From Romanomermis culicivorax (lineage: Eukaryota; Nematoda; Enoplea; Mermithida; Mermithidae), in NCBI GenBank assembly GCA_963922205.1, contig CAWUHX010000020.1:434001-498000 (forward strand): DNA of 64,000 nt. The letters are read 5' to 3'. The notes beneath the pieces were generated by a model. The model did no database searches. It saw only the letters and a program-made list of their open reading frames with translations, and was not told the DNA's origin. A program made the position numbers and the translations under genes. Each line of letters opens with the position of its first letter. The stretch's first letter is position 1. Shown in pieces: positions 47,984 to 60,338 of the stretch.

Positions 47984-49696
47984 GGATGTATCGGGTCCAG
48001 CAAAATAGTCGGGTAATTTCGGGTCCGGGTCCACTACGTTTTTCAGCATGTTATAGTGTGTGACATTATTCAGAAACGATTTCTGAGAGATTCGACCTAC
48101 TGTTCCATTGACCTATGATAAGTTGGAAATCAGTAATATCTGAAAATGAGACATTTTGAGTGATTTTACATGCTAAGTATTGTGACAGCATATATTCAGC
48201 GCAAAAGTCAAATTTCGCATACCTACAGCACTCCAAAAGTTGGAAGTTTTACATTTTTTGGCATTTTTCAGTCTCTATGCATGTTAGGAAATATAAATCT
48301 TCAAATATTCATCATATGAAGAAGGTATGAAAGAAATTTTCTGACATCTTACTCTCTCAAGTGTCAAAAATGAAGTCGAAATAACATGAGTCATTTGAAG
48401 CTTTTTTTGGCACCCTTCTATAAGGTGCCACAGAATTCTTCCTCTATTTCTGTAGCCACTAGTGCCCAAGACATTGTATTACAATTTAAATCAGGTTTGT
48501 GAACCCTTTTGCGAGCTGTAGATATCTGCACATCTTGAAAATTGATACAAAAATGATGTTTGCTGCCATAAAATATGCCATCAACGAGATGCAGGAAACA
48601 TTAAAAACGTTCATTGGAATAATTCTTGCGTTTTCCTGTAAAAAATGAAAAAATTTAAATTTTTTAACCTTTCATTTGAAGCATGCCGTTCAGCAAATAT
48701 CAAAGTTAGATAAATCGAAATTTATCTAGCTTCGATTGAAGCCACATTTTTCTTCTTATTTATTATATAGGTGATGGCGAATCCTGTTTTCTTAGAACTT
48801 TATTGGTTGGGGATTCATTAGGACTCAAAAATATACTTGAATGGCAGTGCAATGTGTGCCAATCCCAAAAAATCAAAAAACGGCACACAAATCGTATTGA
48901 AATTTTAACATTATGTAATAAAATGATGAAAAGATTCTAGGGCATCCTATGGGAAGGTGTCCGGAAAGAGGTCCAAATGAGTTTTTCGGTTTTTTCCGGC
49001 TACTTTTGGACACTTTAAAATGTGTAAAACGTGAAAAGTACATTAGAAAAAATTTTCAAACGCAGTATGTAAAACCACACAATATACCATATTTTCGAGT
49101 ATAATTCATTTTCAACTTATCATATTCATATTCGAACTTCTCACAACTGCATCTCAAAATGGATGTGAGAGAAACAACATCATATTGAAATCGTATGGTT
49201 TGATTGCGACACAATAAACCGATTCGAGTACCTAATCTCTCGTGAAATATTAGTGAGTTAAGCATCTTTATAATTTAATTTTTGATCCTTAAATTAATAT
49301 TATAAATAAAAATCAAGATTGAAAAGACGACGACTACAAGAAAAACTATTTATTAAATATAACTTGGGTGCTGCAGATTTTAAATCTAAGTCAGTCTTAA
49401 GATGATCTAAACAATAAACTATCGATTTGTTACTTTTTATATTTGATTAGTTAATTGATGTGTCATCAAATTATTTAACATGGGTATTTGTTTTCTGCTG
49501 AATGACTATGTTATACATCAGACCCGAATCAAAATTGTGACAGTTTCTCCGGTCCGAGTCCAAAATTTTAAAAATATCGGGTCCGGATCCGTGTCCGGGT
49601 CCAAAATTTTGAGAATATCGGGCCCGGGTCCGGCTCCAGCAAAATGGTCGGGTAATTTCGAGTCTCATTTCGGGTATGGGTACCCGATACATCTCT
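47984..49696. mobile_element. element with GGATGTATCGGGT ends, holding a nested second element
   Basis: The left end AGGGATGTATCGGGTCC (47984) is mirrored at the right end GGGTACCCGATACATCTCT (to 49696). GGGTCCGGGTCC words repeat inside both flanks, with AGCAAAATAGTCGGGTAATT on the left and an AGCAAAATGGTCGGGTAATT block on the right. Between them, about 48073-49150, lies a shortened copy of the 1450-3515 element, so it probably inserted into this one. No clean target duplication was found. Confidence 0.55.
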
Positions 49697-50279
49697 AGAA
49701 GTCAAACGACTTTTTGGGGGCGGAGAGTCATCGATCACTCAAAGTTTTAGGTAGGTCTTTAAGAAAGAAAAATTTTACTTTTTGCTAAAAATTGCGAAAA
49801 ATTGTAATGTTTTTCTAAAAAGCCGTGAAAAATTGATATTTTTAACCGTTTCTTGTTTAAAAACATTCCCCAGTTTTTCCCGACCAAGAGTATGGGGATC
49901 ACCGTATGGCTCGCCATATGATTGGCAAATCTTGCGGAGGTCACCATATGGCCAACGATTTCTGAGGGGTTTCTTATGGACTTCCCCCAAAAACAAGTTT
50001 GGACCGCCGTTGTTGATCTTCCGTTAATTTTTTCGATTTATTCGCACAAAAATTTCTATCTTGCTTTCTGAAAAAGCCCTGTTAATTTTGGTCAGACAAT
50101 GTCTCTTCTATCTGCCATAAAATTTACAAGTCTCAAATCCTATGGCTTTCTGTTACATTTACGAAATTTCATCAGAATTTCACATACGCTGAGACATTGA
50201 AAGCAATGTCATAAGATGAAAACTGACACACCGAAACTTGAAAAAATAAGTTACAAGTTAAATCAATAAAAAAAATCTC
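49697..50279. other. diverged hAT-like MITE relative and spacer
   Basis: About 49700-50005 matches the interior of the MITE at 38279-38708 (AAACGACTTTTTGGG, the CGCCATATGATTGG palindrome region, ACTTCCCCC near the end). Clear ends and target duplications are missing. The rest is AT-rich. Confidence 0.45.
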
Positions 50280-50287
50280 ATCAGCGA

Positions 50288-50735
50288 CATGCTGAGACAA
50301 CCTGTTCCCGCTACTCGGGGCTTCAGTAAAAGTTAGGCTCGGTCTGGGACTTGAACCCTGGACCTTGCGGCTACCGTCCGCACGCTCTAACCAACTGAGC
50401 CAACCGAGCAGCGGGAAAGGCGCTCTTTTATTGCAGCAGTTCGTAGTTGAGGTGGCTGCTTTGACCACTCTCAACAGACAGACATGCCCGGTAAAATTTT
50501 CTCCAGTGGGGAGGGTCCTTGAGCTCTTATCCAGGGGGTAATGGTAAAGCAAAAAAACAAAAAAAAAGTTCACCAAGCTTCTTTTTCATACAAAGTATGC
50601 AGAAAAATCATCAAAAGAACTGTCTTGGAAAAAGTTTAGGAGGGCGTTTGACGATTTTTTTGGGCTAAGGGGAATGGCCAGGGTCTCTGGTAAGAGGGTT
50701 TACCCCCCCCCTACCTCCACTCATGTGCATGTATG
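50288..50735 (-). mobile_element. hAT-like MITE carrying a tRNA-like segment
   Basis: Flanked by ATCAGCGA on both sides (50280-50287 and 50736-50743). The right end ...CATGTGCATGTATG, preceded by a C-rich tract, matches the CATACATG family; the left end is CATGCTGAGACAACC. The 73-bp cloverleaf lies at 50337-50409. The 8-bp duplication suggests hAT-type transposition of the whole 448 bp. Confidence 0.6.
50337..50409 (-). tRNA. tRNA-like sequence (pseudogene or tRNA-derived repeat), anticodon position GGT
   Basis: Read on -, 73 bases fold as a full cloverleaf. Acceptor GCTCGGT pairs with ACCGAGC; the D arm is GCTC/GAGC with loop AGTTGGTTA; the anticodon stem is TGCGG/CCGCA with loop ACGGTAG; a 5-base variable region follows; the T arm CAGGG/CCCAG has loop TTCAAGT. 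Internal promoter A- and B-box sequences are present (GGCTCAGTTGGTTAGAGC, GGTTCAAGTCC). Position 33 is C instead of the near-invariant T and the T stem has one A-A mismatch, so a working tRNA-Thr is doubtful. Confidence 0.6.
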
Positions 50736-51112
50736 ATCAGCGATACTTTTTGGCCTCTTAACATTGGATTAAGAAGTTTTGGTTCGTTTTCTTCTAGATC
50801 GTTTTATTACGATGTATTTTTCGAGAATTTTTTAGAATTTCGAGTTCATCTAGTGTAAAAAAATTAAGAAAAAAGTATTAGTTACAAGAAGTGAAAAATT
50901 TTAAGGACGCAACTTGAAATAGTCCAACTTTTTATAGCGTTGTATCATATTCAGTGCTGATAATTGTATCAGACGGCATTAAAATACGGCTCACATAATA
51001 TGAATTCGAATAAAAACCTTTTCACTGCTTATGACGTGAAATCGCGACTGCGATCTTAAAATCACTTATCTAACAAAAGGTGCAAATATTAGTCTTACTT
51101 GGCGCTGACAAA
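50736..51112. other. 3' flank of the sphingomyelin synthase gene
   Basis: AT-rich. AATAAA on - at 50803-50808, about 305 bases after the stop, is a candidate polyadenylation signal. Nothing else is recognised. Confidence 0.45.
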
Positions 51113-54100
51113 CTAATTATTCAATTGTTTCACAAATTTTTTAATTGCTTTTGGTCTATCGAACGGCCATTCCAAGACACGGGGCAGTTTAGTTTTTGGC
51201 ACATTTCCTTCGAAATATTCTACTAAAGGCAACAACCAAAATGCCGTCAAAGCGTAACCGCGCCAAAATTTGTGCCGAAAAATCAACAAATATGCGTAAT
51301 AAGCGAAAAAATAGACCGTCGTCAACATAAAAGCCAAAAGTACGTCGACCGTATAATGCATGCGGCACATGACAATAAAAATCATGCCGCTGAACGTAAC
51401 CATACAAGCGGCTAATCGCAACGGGCGGCATTTTTTCAACGGCACGTGTATATCGATGCTGTACCAAGTTAATACTAGCATTAACGTATGACCACTGTAC
51501 AAAAGATCACCGCACAGTATTTCGTCGCCTTCGGTACCGGCCGACAGGCCGAGTGACAACATAAACCTGAAATAGAAAATATACATAAAGTTAGAAAAAT
51601 AAGCAAACACAAACGCTACGAAAATAAGATTTTGAACATGGTTACAGACAAAATACCAAAGAACAAACTTTCTGGTAATACATGATTCAGAATGAAATAA
51701 GCCCACGGAGAGTCTGAGTAAGATTCTTTTTCCAGCAGTTTTTGGCATTTTATCAAAATCATGCATTTAAAAACCGACAAAATGTGGGGTTAGGCAAAGA
51801 CCGTCTTAGCTGTCAAAAGACGTAACTTTTTCATTGGTTAACTGGTCTCATGAATAATACGATCAATAAATTGAATCAAAAAACATTTTTTATCAATAGC
51901 TAATCGAAGAAATCCTTCAGTTGCTTAGAAACATCCACACGTCATCAAATTTAGTATAAAAATGTTTATTTGCGAATGACCTTACGAATTTCGGTTGCCA
52001 TAAATTTTGACGTTTTTCTGGAATTCGTTTTAATGGTTGATTGTCAACTGATTTTTCATCTTTTCTATAAGGATTACCACACCATCTGGCTGATTGGAAA
52101 TATCAGCACGTGAGAGTCAGGTAAGTTGACAATGTTTTAAAAATTCGAGTGCCGACAAAGTCTTTTGGGTAAAAATTCTTTTTTGTTGGGATAATCAAAA
52201 ACAAAAATATACGAATCAATTTTTTAATGTTCTGCGAGGAGTGAACCGAAAGCAGAGGTCCACTGAAAATCAATTATTAACCAATTACAATGTTCTGATC
52301 GAATAATTTTTGGAAACGTGGTTTTCTTCATATTACTTTTTAATGTATATCTGAGATAAAAATTTTCGAATTTTATAGCAAGTATGATCAATACGAATCT
52401 TGGCGAAATCTTCAATGTTCAAACCACTTACCTTGATACCCGTATGATAACCGTAGACCAATACTCCTCTATGCTAGCCGGCTGGACACACCTCGACGCG
52501 TGGTACTTCCCTGGCACGGCCATCCATGTGACGCCCATGCAAACGCCCCTCAAGAGGTAAAGTTGTGACGAGATGAGGCAAAAACGCCGCGCCATTATCC
52601 ACCGATGTTTATGAATTAGCACCACAATGATGTGCGTCAACGACAAAAGCATGGTCAGGGTGTCGGACACCTGCCAGGCCCACTTTTGCTCGGGCACGAA
52701 TTTGAAAACGACGTCGGGCATGGGCGTACGGGGAACGAGGTCGGTGATTAAGGCAGCAACGGCCCCGTTGAAACATGTGCAACAGAACATTAAGCAGAAC
52801 GCCAAAACTGTTTTATACCTGTGGAAAAAAACCGTTAAGAATCGCGTTTTGGTAAGCAAAGTAAAATTTGATGATATTCCTGGCTGGAAAAAGAGAGCGA
52901 TCAACATGTATAAATTTGGTAAATATCTTATTTTCATTTTGAATTGCAGTGAAAAGAAGCTAACCAATTTTTCATTTCACAGAACTAATGAAATTAATTG
53001 AAAGAAGTAAGTTCTCCCATTAATACTCGTGCTAACGAAAATATATTTCATTAGCACAATTACCACGGTTGACAAATGGTGCTTCATTGGTCTGAAACTA
53101 ATGTGTGAGTTTGAAGATTCCAATAACCTGCTTTTATTCTATTATCGATTCATAAAGTCGCGCTTTATGTTGGTACTTTCAAAAGGATTTTTAACGAAAA
53201 AGAAAGCATTCAGAATGAATTTTTCATTCCGAGAAAGTTATGGAATAAAAGTTACAAATGACGATTTTTGATTTTTTACCACAATTTGTTAACATCTTTC
53301 ATCTAATTTTCTCGTCGAACTTTTTCTAAAAATTTTTCACTTGCAGTCATTAGCACGCAAGCTAACGTATGACATTTATATTAGCACGGCTCTGGTGCGC
53401 TTAAATTGATGAAAAAATTAAGGAAAAATTAAATAATTCTTCACAGAGGCGTAACCCGACTACTTTCAACAATATTCACTCATAGCTTAGTGTTTTTCCG
53501 ACTCAGAATAATGTGATTCTATCAACTTCATTAAATTATTCAGATCATCCATAAAGTAAAGCAAAAAGCTGACCGTCCGCGAAACGGAATTTATGATTAC
53601 TCATTTAGAAAAAACATGTCGGTGTTGACACTAAAATAAGTTCAATTGTAGAAAATTACTTCAAGTAAAAGTATTAACGCTTTCTAAGGAAATAATTCAA
53701 CATTAGATGAATTTTCTGATCGTAGATACAAAATCGTGATACTTTTATCATATTTTTTTAAATTTAAAATTTTGATTTTTTTCACTTTTCAAGCAATAAA
53801 TATTCAAAAATGGTAATGTAAATAAAGCATGAACGATAGAAATAAAAAATATTTGGTTGACTTATGGGCAGCGATATAATAATGAATAATCCTAAAAGAT
53901 TTAGAATTTTGAAAATAAAAATAAGGCATAAATCCCACAAGGCCGAGGAGAGCAAGAGGAAAGCAGTAATCGAATAGGAGCATAGCAGGAGCAATCCTGG
54001 ACATGAAAAATCTCGCTAATTTTTTTAGATTTTCTTAAATTTGTTGTTATATGTCACAGCATTGCGAAACAGGAATAGTTTTAAAGAGAAACTTTTTTTA

Positions 54101-55484
54101 ATATCACAGCCGGTCAATAAGTTTTTTGTGGTTGACAATGTCCAGTACAAACGGACGGGCACAGCACCACCAGTGGAGAACAGCATACAATACCACGCGC
54201 ATAACAGCAATCACAAAAATCGGCAATTTGTGCTCCAATTTTACTTATAGGTATGTCTAAAAGTTTTGAGACTGTATCTGCTATTAATGTAATAATGAAG
54301 ATAACGACTTAAATTTTGTTTTGTTTTGTACCATAACACTTTTGAAGTTTCTTCTCTCTACGCCAATTTTATTTTGTGGCTTTGTGTTTTCAGAACCTTA
54401 CTTTTTGAACGATGAAAAATTCCAAATTTGAAGTTTGATCCAACATCAAGTTTTCACTGAAACTTCGTTGAAATTCAACTTCCATCATTGAAGGAAGCTT
54501 TGCAGAAAGTTTACGGGGACAATGCCCCTTGCAGAGCCACAGCATTTCGTTGGATCAATAAATTTAATGCCAGTCAGAAAGAAATCGATGATGAGGTTCG
54601 GGCCAGTCGCTCAGCAACTGCAGTCAATGAGAAAAACGTCAATGCTGCCCAAGCTGTGATTGAACATGATCGTCGAGCATCCATTCAGACGATAGCCAGA
54701 AAAGTCGACCTTCCATACACCTCAGTTCAATAAAGACGTCCAGAAAATTATGTGATTTTTTAAGAAAGTCGTTTAGAAGCGTTTCAGATCGGTACATTTC
54801 CATGAGATATCAAGTCCGGAAGTAAACTAACCTACATATTAAGATAATTCGAATACTGCAATCGTAGGGAACTATTTCTTATCTGAACATTCAAGTGAAA
54901 AACTCAAAAATAAGCGTGATTAAATAAAATATAAGAATAATCATAAATCGAAGCACATATTATTGGATAATTTTTCCGAGAGAATCTGTCGTGAATTGTT
55001 CAACTAAGATTTTAATTTTCCGATACAAATACTTGGAACAGAAAAGAAATTCAAATTCAAAAATAGCGCATAAAAAACGTGAAAAATAGAACATTCGAAT
55101 GTAAAATGAACCTAAATTTCACGAGCAAATTGGAAAGAGTTCTTTCTGAGCATTTTAGGTCACTTAAATTACGAACACAAGACTATAATGAAAAAAAGGG
55201 AATAAAATGGATAACTACCGAAGGGCAACTTCTTTATACCTTTCAACCGGATAAACGGGAAAAATCGTCGGCTCCGGCTCCTCAACATCATTCCATTGAT
55301 AGTCCCAAGCGTTTCCCGTTGAAGGATCGTCGGGTAGAAGCGGTAAACAAACGCCGACGTCGCCTTCTTTACTATCATTACCATTTATCGAAGCGAAATT
55401 CGAACTCGATTCTCTAACCAACATTGTCGTCATTTCGTCGTTGACGTTGTCGTTTTCATTTTCCGAATCTACCACGACAACCAT
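51113..55484 (-). CDS. sphingomyelin synthase family enzyme, complete 3-exon gene
   Basis: Transfers the phosphocholine (or phosphoethanolamine) head group between phosphatidyl lipid and ceramide, in Golgi or plasma membrane. 361 residues; exons on - 55484-55240, 52818-52432, 51566-51113. Both junctions are phase 2 with good sites (AAAG|GTATAA, CCACAG|G, AAG|GTAAGT, TTTCAG|G). The first 82 residues are acidic and cytosolic, ending FPVYPVER-YKTVLAF, the usual entry to helix 1. Family motifs: PRTPMPD (111-117), RRFCLISSQLYLLR (159-172), CGDLLYSGHT (229-238) and HYTVDV (281-286). His237, His281 and Asp285 form the lipid phosphatase-type triad. Six membrane helices are plausible. There is no SAM domain, so it is SMS1/2-like rather than SMSr by architecture, though the head-group donor cannot be read off. 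The second motif has SSQ where Gly is common. Intron 1 (2.4 kb) carries a mariner fragment. Confidence 0.93.
54488..54733 (+). pseudogene. mariner-type transposase fragment (N-terminal DNA-binding part) in SMS intron
   Basis: On +, 81 codons resemble the start of mariner transposases: KVYGDNAPCRATAFRWINKF (first helix-turn-helix), acidic linker, then AAQAVIEHDRRASIQTIARK (second). A stop follows and no catalytic DDD/E is present. It lies antisense in intron 1 of the sphingomyelin synthase gene. Confidence 0.75.
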
Positions 55485-58129
55485 TATGGCTCGAAGCGAA
55501 TTAAGCGGAATATCTAATAATGACTAATTTGAAGCGAATGGCTGTCCGTCCAATGCTATGATAGACTTTCTGGAGCCGATTATATTAATGTATAAAACGG
55601 CAGTAAATTTTTCGTTGGCGCCTCGATCGTCAAAAACAGAAGATGAATGAATATAAAAAAATACTAAATAATAATATACTCGTGCATACTAAACGTTTCC
55701 GTCGTAGGAAATTAATTTTTCTTTTTTCTCGGCGTATATATCAGTCTATAGACGGCGATGGGTAATAATTCTTGTTTCGATTGATCGGTGACTATAACTA
55801 GTAGAATTAAGTATTGTCGTCGTAGTCACCTTCAAACATTTATGCGAAAAAATCCATAGTAACGACAAAAAATGTTCGTTATGTAACCTAGAAAAAAAGT
55901 GATATAACAAAATGATTCTCACTCAGTACAACAAAAATGGAAAAAGCGAGGGGCGGCGCAAGGACCTCCGAATTTTAAAAAAATGAAACCGGCAGGAAAC
56001 GGAACGCCCAAGTGTAACAAAATTCATTAAAAGTTTTAATACATAGCTAATCTATTTTCCCCTAGCATCCACCAAAGGCTTTCTATCCAAGTCTTATAAT
56101 AACTTTTGGTTATCGATCTAATGAAGATACAGCACATATTACCTCTAAACAAGTTTATGTTTTGTTGCAAGTTTCAGACAATCCATAAAGCACTGGTAAA
56201 GTGCAAATGTATATTTTTGTCCTAGTAGAAGCTCGTTGATCTACTAAGAGTGTAGAGGATTGCTACTTTGTCTATGTTGAATAAAAAACTAATGGAGTAA
56301 TGATAAAACCTAGCTTATGCTCTGGTAACAACTACCAAGCAGCTACCGAAATTATAGTAGTGCTTCTAATTGTTGAAAATTACTTAACCAACCCGATCCT
56401 TAAACTTCTTGAATTGGATAGAATCATTTCAGCCGACTGATAGGCTTTACATCAGAGACCCGGTGTAATTAGCTAGCCAAAAATACACAGATTCTGCACT
56501 TAAAGTCTATATAGTCATATACAACATAGCTATTGAGTAGTGCTCTTCCTCATTCTTTCAGCATGTTATCCAGCTGACATGGTGCGAAATTGGTCAAAAC
56601 ATATAAGATCAGTGAATATAGATATAGTTATCTTTTACAGAATCAACTTTTACTGTAGTTGCAATTTGAGTGATGGTTTTAGCAGCTCTATTTGAATTCT
56701 GAAAAAAACAATTAATTCCTGGAAAAGTAATAAGTACTATCAGAAGTAATGAAGGATTCGTTTCCACAGTAAACACAAGTTGGTTGACTCTTATTTTGAT
56801 GAATTATATAGTATTTACTGAGAAAATGGGATTCTACGGGCTGGGCAGGGCCAAGAGGGCGACCCGGGTGGGTCGGCCGCCTTCTTGCGGCCAATGGAAG
56901 TCACTAGCATCGTACCTTTTATTGTAAACTAAACGAATAATTAAATCTTCAGTTCAACTAGTCATTTTAATCACACTAGATTAAGACAGGCTTCAAGAGC
57001 CAGACACGATGTTGTCGAAACATGTTCCCTGCTGAATATGAGGAATAACTTAACAGAATAAATAATATGTAGAATTGTTCGAATAATGTACTCTTGCCAA
57101 GAAATTGTTGTCTCACTCGCACAGTACCTCGTTTTATGGAAGAAAAGCATTAAATTTTTGCTTTATTATCGTAAAAATAAAATGTTATCAAATCATGTTT
57201 GATATCAAAACTTCGATTTCAGAAAAATTCTACGATAATTTTTATTTGGCAATCGGAAGAGTAAATTTACAAAAAAAGATCACATCCGCATATAGGACAA
57301 ATAGATATTAAAAAACATTCAGCAACGTTTACATGTCGAGAATTGACAAAATTCTGAATAGTGAAGGTCAAATTTTTCCGAAAATTGATCCAGTTGAGCA
57401 ACCTAGGGAACATCGGATAGGTCGACAGGGAAAGTAAAGAACAAAAGAGTAAAGATAATAAAAAATGATAGAACAAATGTCGAATAAAATCGAATATTTC
57501 AAAGGACAATTGTTCACAAATATGCTCACAGCACCCAACAGCCTGATGATAATCAGTTGAAAGATTCATAGTTCATTATTGACTTATAAGACTTCGACGC
57601 CTAGCTGGTAAAATGACGTCAAAAAACAGAAAGCATTTATAAGACCAAAAAGTGTAAGTACGTGCCTACCGACCGACGTATTTACCTTTGTGGGTATAGA
57701 AAAGGGCAAAAACTTGTTTTATGGACAAAAGTTTGAAAACTGGCCATATTAGAAAGTCACCTGATCGCCCATTTCGACGTCTTAAAGCACCAGTTTTGAT
57801 AAAAGAATCAAGAATTACATCAATCATCTATTTTTTGGAAACGATGCGTCACACATGCCATTTTCACATTCCAACCAATATGAACGGAAATGAATATTTT
57901 ACTATGAAAAAATGCCATGAATGAATCGTGATAATCGTATATTTTTCAAATGAATAATGCCCAAAGAATGTTATCATTTTTATACTAACAACAGAAAAAA
58001 TACCGGTGGAAGTCGTCGTTGATCCAAAATTTCTCTTTTTTCATACAAGAAAACACTGCTTATAATTTTTCGAAAAACATTTTGTTTTTCATAGATAGCA
58101 TTACTGATTTTCCTCCAAAATTCATATCC
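55485..58129. other. upstream flank of the SMS gene, no gene seen
   Basis: The promoter of the - strand SMS gene should lie near 55485-56000; no distinct element is recognised. A short GC-rich patch is at 56835-56885. Frames are short and not convincing. Confidence 0.45.
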
Positions 58130-58540
58130 TTTAAGCACCGATTAAACTCACTGCGCTGGGCTGGGCTGCGCCAGTGGAGTCGGCCGGTGTCGGGCGAAGC
58201 TATCCGTGTCTGGTGTCGGCTGACACTATCCGAAAAAGTATAGCGGGACATCTGACACTATCCGGCTTCATTGTATGTGTTCATTAACGGACGGGGCTTA
58301 AACGCAGAAAACTGAAGGATTTTCTTGACTGCCGGACAGCATCGGACAAAAAATTTCAACTCGATCGAAATTGCAATCCAGTGTCGGCCGACGCCGGCCG
58401 GTGTCGTATAGCAGTTCTGTCCGAGTGTCGGCCGACTCCGACCGAAGTCGGCCGGAGTTACTCTCCGACACCAGCCAGAGTAAATGGACTCCGGCCGGTG
58501 TCGGCCGACACTATCCGACGAAGTATGGCAGGGCCTTTAA
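58130..58540. repeat. GC-rich palindromic GTCGGCCGGTGTCGG repeats (MITE-like)
   Basis: Words such as TCGGCCGGTGTCGG, GTGTCGGCCGAC and GACACTATCCG recur in both orientations. The right end reads AAGTATGGCAGGGCCTTTAA, resembling the ends of the PIF-like MITEs at 36459, 43209 and 62905. Strikingly GC-rich within AT-rich DNA. Confidence 0.6.
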
Positions 58541-58554
58541 TCGTGACAAGGCGT

Positions 58555-59490
58555 CAGAGCACCCCATGGGGAGTATTACCCCGAACGTAGACTTGAAAAT
58601 TCATTTACTACCCCGGTAAAAACAGCTCACAATATTGCAAAAAATTTGGAAGGCCTCATCCTCAGCAGGGGTATTGTAATTTGAGAAAAATTGCTCAATG
58701 TGTGCTTGAGAGGAATTACTCTAGTCTTTTTGACACATTTACTGGGCAGATGATTGTGGGAAAGTACTTCTGTGCCAGTATAGCTATTTTTTAGTGAAGG
58801 ATATCAGCACATTTATATGTACTACTTGTAGAATATTATTTTATATATAATTGGGGGAACAAATAATGAGTTATGTAAATATGTGATATATAAGACAAAA
58901 AGGTAATCTGAATAAATCGTCCCATGTTGAAAAAGACATTATGTTCTTCTCTTCATCCTATTCTTTCCTTTTTTTCCGCTTCTGCGTCGGAGTTTCTGTG
59001 CGCATATGGTTATATTTTTCACCCAAGCTCTGGCGTACCTTCCTGCTTCGAATTGGGACATCTCAGTTCATTGATGCTGATTCGCATCAGTTCATTAATG
59101 GTATCTGTTTTAAAACTTGGGATTCATAATCCTAATCGTGTCGGATTTTTAAAATCTGAAGGAATCAGTTGATACAAAAATTTTCACCAAAAAATTGACC
59201 TTTCTCTACTCGTAATTCAGTACATCTAGCAGCATTGGGAGGACTGAAACAGTGGGGAAATTTCGAGTGTTGCATGAATATTTAAACACGCTTTTGACCG
59301 TAAAAAATGTAAAGCAAGGGCGCTATTCTTTTTGTGAGAATTGTTTTGTGAGGCAATTATCCACACCGTCCCCTCCATGACAATGGAGCAAAAAAGGTCA
59401 TGGCGCGCGGTATAGAATAACTAAGACTTTTAGCATTCACGATCTTACCACCTCTACCTAAATTTTCGACCTTAGGGACCGCTGCTACTA
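58555..59490 (+). repeat. ~0.94-kb direct repeat, copy 1
   Basis: Starts AGAGCACCCCATGGGGAG and ends near CTTAGGGACCGCTGCTAC. It matches 60339-61518 along its length (TGTGCTTGAGAGGAATTACT, TTTTTGACACATTTACT and others). It shows the empty site for the 175-bp MITE in copy 2: TCTGTGCGCATATGG at about 58995-59010. Confidence 0.75.
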
Positions 59491-59700
59491 GTGTCTATAA
59501 AAAATAACCATAATGAATGCTTTTATATGATGCTTAACTGCTCAATTTTGCGGTAAATACCGCCATTGAAATCTAAATTTGGCGCTGAAGTAGTCAGCCT
59601 GCGCATAACACATCAAGTCACTCTCATTTTTGAATCATATTACGTACAGAGTTCAGTTCAATTATCGGTTACCGGCGTAAAAGACTAAGGTGATGCCACG

Positions 59701-59832
59701 ATGACGACATCATATTCGTTAATACCCCGTACGTATACGACCAAAACTGAAGAAAAACTACAAAAGGATGGGAAGCCTCGAAAATCGATAATTAAGGCTC
59801 CTATTTCGATGAAGAAAAATAAAGTCACATAG
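59701..59832 (+). CDS. possible small exon or ORF, 43 codons, unknown
   Basis: ATGACGACATCATATTC to TAG. It reads MTTSYSLIPRTYTTKTEEK and ends with a Lys-rich tail. It lies between the two direct repeats, and composition is locally less AT-biased. No family recognised; could be a first exon. Confidence 0.2.
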   Translation: MTTSYSLIPRTYTTKTEEKLQKDGKPRKSIIKAPISMKKNKVT

Positions 59833-60142
59833 AATACGTGAATAAAAAAATAGAAAGAAAGCAACGTATAAAAAATATATAATAAAATTTAATTAAGCCA
59901 AGGGAGAGATAAAGCTGGAATTGTGATTTGGATGACTTCAAAAAGAACGAGTGGAAAACAGTGATAAGTCACCAATGTAATATAGAATAGGAAAATATTG
60001 AGCGAAAACGAAGAATACGTATCGAAATAGGAAAAGGGTAGATTTTCGAAGGGAAAATGTAAGAGACACATCCAACCATAACGGAAATAAGGAAACAAGG
60101 TATTTGAAAAAGCACATCTAAAAAACCTTCATTTTCGAAGAT

Positions 60143-60335
60143 GTTAAGGAACTGTCATACTCCACCGCGAGGTACCGCGCGGCGCCGCTTTTTTACTTTC
60201 GGATTTTGCTCTCTGAATAAAAACTTTCTCGAAAAATTTGCAAGCACTCTTGTTTTTTATCGTTTTTGGAGCTGCTAATTGCACTTGGCTTATTGCTAAG
60301 ACACCATCAAGTCGTCGAAACGTGTTTACACCTAC
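60143..60335. mobile_element. GC-ended PIF-like MITE (left end clear)
   Basis: TTAAGGAACTGTCATACT followed by CCGCGAGGTACCGCGCGGCG matches, inverted, the element ending at 62907. The right border is unclear. Confidence 0.4.
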
Positions 60336-60338
60336 CTT

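Noticed and set aside
50260-50300. A hammerhead-like CTGATGAG near the tRNA-like segment
   Set aside because: No partner GAAA box or closing stems could be placed at a suitable distance.
50337-50409. A functional tRNA-Thr gene
   Set aside because: C at position 33 and an A-A mismatch in the T stem, plus its place inside a MITE, argue for a pseudogene or tRNA-derived repeat.
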